Of a stretch of DNA of 15,863 bases, positions 14,288 to 15,863 are shown one piece after another; the stretch's first letter is position 1; the number at the start of each line of letters is the position of its first letter. The notes under the pieces were generated by a model that was not told the origin of the DNA, made no database searches, and saw nothing but the letters and a program-made list of their open reading frames with translations. Source of the stretch: an uncultured Flavobacteriales bacterium (GTDB lineage Bacteria > Bacteroidota > Bacteroidia > Flavobacteriales_D > SKUL01); contig CALDPJ010000146.1 of the NCBI GenBank assembly GCA_937911795.1, positions 1 to 15,863 on the forward strand. Direction: 5' to 3'. The position numbers and the translations under genes were made by a program.

Positions 14288-15628
14288 ATGAAGAACTTTA
14301 TAGAGACCATAAAGAATATCTGGAAAATCGAAGACCTTCGGTTCAGAATCCTGGTAACCCTCGGATTTCTGCTGATCTATCGTATCGGGTCTTTTGTAGT
14401 TCTTCCGGGAGTAGATTCTGTTGCATTGGAAGTTGCCAACGAAGGTAGCGGTGGCGGTCTTGGAGACCTGCTTTCGCTCTTTACCGGTGGAGCATTCTCC
14501 CGTGCATCGATCTTCGCACTCGGAATCATGCCTTACATTTCTGCATCCATTATCATGCAGTTGATGGGAGTGGCGGTTCCGGCAATTCAGAAAATGCAGA
14601 AAGAAGGTGAGAGCGGACGTAAAAAGATTACCCAGTACACGCGTCTTCTCACCATCGTTATTACCATCTTTCAGGCTCCAACTTACATTGTTGCAACCGT
14701 ACCAGCCGAAGCGCGACTCGATGATTCAGCTTTCTGGTGGACGATGACAACCATTATCCTTTCTTCCGGAACCCTGTTTGTAATGTGGCTCGGAGAGAAA
14801 ATCACCGACAAAGGAATCGGAAACGGTATTTCCATGATCATCATGATCGGAATTATCGCCGGATTACCAAGCGCATTCTTCCAGGAAGTAGTTGGACGTC
14901 TCGGACCAGGTGGTGGTGGAATGGTAATGTTGTTGATTGAAATGTTAATCCTGCTGGTGATCATTGGCGCTACCGTAGCATTGGTTCAGGCCGTGCGACG
15001 TGTGCCGATTCAATTCGCACGCCGGTCTGCGGGGCCTGCCGGACAACAGGTTCAGGGAGCTCGTCAGTACTTGCCACTAAAGGTGAATGCTGCCGGTGTA
15101 ATGCCGATCATCTTTGCCCAGGCCATCATGTTTGTGCCGCTGTATGTTGCACAGGCATTGGAAGCAGAACCAGGAGCCTTCCTGAATTCGCTGACCGATT
15201 TCAACGGCTTGTGGTACAATGTTCTGTTTTTCCTTGTGATTATAGCATTCACTTACTTCTATACAGCGATTACTGTAAATCACAATGAAATGGCCGACAA
15301 CCTGAAACGTCAGGGTGGTTTTATACCAGGTGTGAAGCCGGGACGAGACACCGCCGATTTCATTGACACTGTTTTATCGCGTATTACATTACCGGGATCA
15401 ATCTTCCTGGGTCTGATTGCAATTTTACCCGCATTTGCGGTTCAGTTCGGAGTGAAGCAAGGATTTGCGATCTTCTTCGGTGGAACCTCATTGTTGATTA
15501 TGGTGGCAGTAATTCTCGATACCCTTCAGCAAATTGAAAGTCACCTGCTGATGCGCCATTATGATGGCTTAATGGAAACCGGAAGGCTCAAAGGCAGACG
15601 TGACTCCGCATTTGGAATGACCGCATAA
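14288..15628 (+). CDS. secY: Preprotein translocase channel subunit SecY
   Basis: SecY forms the protein-conducting pore of the SecYEG translocon in the cytoplasmic membrane and works with SecA or the ribosome. The 446-residue product has ten predicted membrane segments, at about 20-40, 72-95, 117-137, 149-167, 178-197, 211-236, 266-291, 310-331, 367-387 and 395-413. The plug region (about 56-70) precedes the second, and the conserved cytoplasmic loop NLKRQGGFIPGVKPGRDT (338-355) is present. The cytoplasmic tail with MRHYDGLMETGRLKGRR is typical. It starts 5 nt after rplO. Immediately downstream is infA, without adk or map, an order I associate with Flavobacteriia. Confidence 0.99.
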   Translation: MKNFIETIKNIWKIEDLRFRILVTLGFLLIYRIGSFVVLPGVDSVALEVANEGSGGGLGDLLSLFTGGAFSRASIFALGIMPYISASIIMQLMGVAVPAIQKMQKEGESGRKKITQYTRLLTIVITIFQAPTYIVATVPAEARLDDSAFWWTMTTIILSSGTLFVMWLGEKITDKGIGNGISMIIMIGIIAGLPSAFFQEVVGRLGPGGGGMVMLLIEMLILLVIIGATVALVQAVRRVPIQFARRSAGPAGQQVQGARQYLPLKVNAAGVMPIIFAQAIMFVPLYVAQALEAEPGAFLNSLTDFNGLWYNVLFFLVIIAFTYFYTAITVNHNEMADNLKRQGGFIPGVKPGRDTADFIDTVLSRITLPGSIFLGLIAILPAFAVQFGVKQGFAIFFGGTSLLIMVAVILDTLQQIESHLLMRHYDGLMETGRLKGRRDSAFGMTA

Positions 15629-15630
15629 GT

Positions 15631-15849
15631 ATGGCAAAACAAACATCTATAGAGCAGGACGGCGTAATTGTGGAAGCATTGTCCAATGCGATGTTCAAAG
15701 TTGAACTCGAAAACGGACACACCATTGTTGCACACATCTCCGGAAAAATGCGGATGCACTACATCCGGATTCTGCCTGGCGACAAGGTGAAAGTAGAAAT
15801 GTCGCCATACGATTTGAGTAAAGGAAGAATAACATTCAGATACAAATAA
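15631..15849 (+). CDS. infA: Translation initiation factor IF-1
   Basis: IF-1 is an OB-fold (S1-like) protein that blocks the 30S A site during initiation and supports IF-2 and IF-3. The 72-residue product is complete, with VIVEALSNAMFKVELENGH, the conserved HISGKMRMHYIRILPGDKV and SPYDLSKGRITFRYK at the end. It starts 2 nt after the secY stop, so translation is probably coupled. The 14 nt after its stop are too few to identify the next gene; rpmJ and rpsM would be expected nearby, but the visible bases do not match the usual start of either. Confidence 0.98.
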   Translation: MAKQTSIEQDGVIVEALSNAMFKVELENGHTIVAHISGKMRMHYIRILPGDKVKVEMSPYDLSKGRITFRYK

Positions 15850-15863
15850 TGCTACAGTTTGCA

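Noticed and set aside
15849..15863. Start of another gene (TAATG overlap with the infA stop)
   Set aside because: Only five codons are visible and they do not match rpmJ or rpsM; the ATG may be chance.
1..15863. tRNA or rRNA genes, insertion sequences, CRISPR arrays or phage/defence genes
   Set aside because: None was seen; nearly all of the window is accounted for by core genes and one control region.

Overview
The window is the start of the main ribosomal-protein locus of a Bacteroidota bacterium, most likely from the Flavobacteriia side. It is preceded by a divergently transcribed, truncated UvrD/PcrA-type helicase gene. Three observations support the assignment. The promoter-like sequences have the Bacteroidota form (a TAnnTTTG -7 box about 19 nt after TTG). 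Most start codons lack a Shine-Dalgarno sequence. The gene order also fits: fusA runs directly into rpsJ with no tuf, and infA follows secY directly with no adk or map. The taxon is inferred from these features, not from a database search.

Region 1 (1-1856, minus strand) holds the first 618 codons of the helicase, uninterrupted from the Q motif to motif VI, with the C-terminus outside the window. Region 2 (1857-2123) is the 267-nt divergent control region. It contains a -7 box for the helicase almost touching its GTG start, an imperfect 11-bp-arm dyad, a well-formed promoter for the ribosomal operon, a possible second upstream promoter, and a 7-bp stem-loop at the predicted 5' end of the rpsL leader.

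Region 3 (2124-15849, plus strand) is a tightly packed co-directional array of 26 genes: rpsL-rpsG-fusA (str block), rpsJ-rplC-rplD-rplW-rplB-rpsS-rplV-rpsC-rplP-rpmC-rpsQ (S10 block), rplN-rplX-rplE-rpsN-rpsH-rplF-rplR-rpsE-rpmD-rplO-secY (spc block), then infA. Gaps are at most 33 nt, two junctions overlap (rplC/rplD by 10 nt, rplX/rplE by 4 nt), and no internal terminator is visible, so the whole array could be one transcript. The products build both ribosomal subunits and supply translocation (EF-G), initiation (IF-1) and the membrane channel that accepts nascent secreted proteins (SecY). All appear full length with their key residues intact.

I found no new biological system here. The coding content is ordinary core genome. 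The points worth checking are regulatory: the divergent control region, the possibly leaderless helicase start, and one strong Shine-Dalgarno core in front of rplE in an otherwise SD-poor operon.
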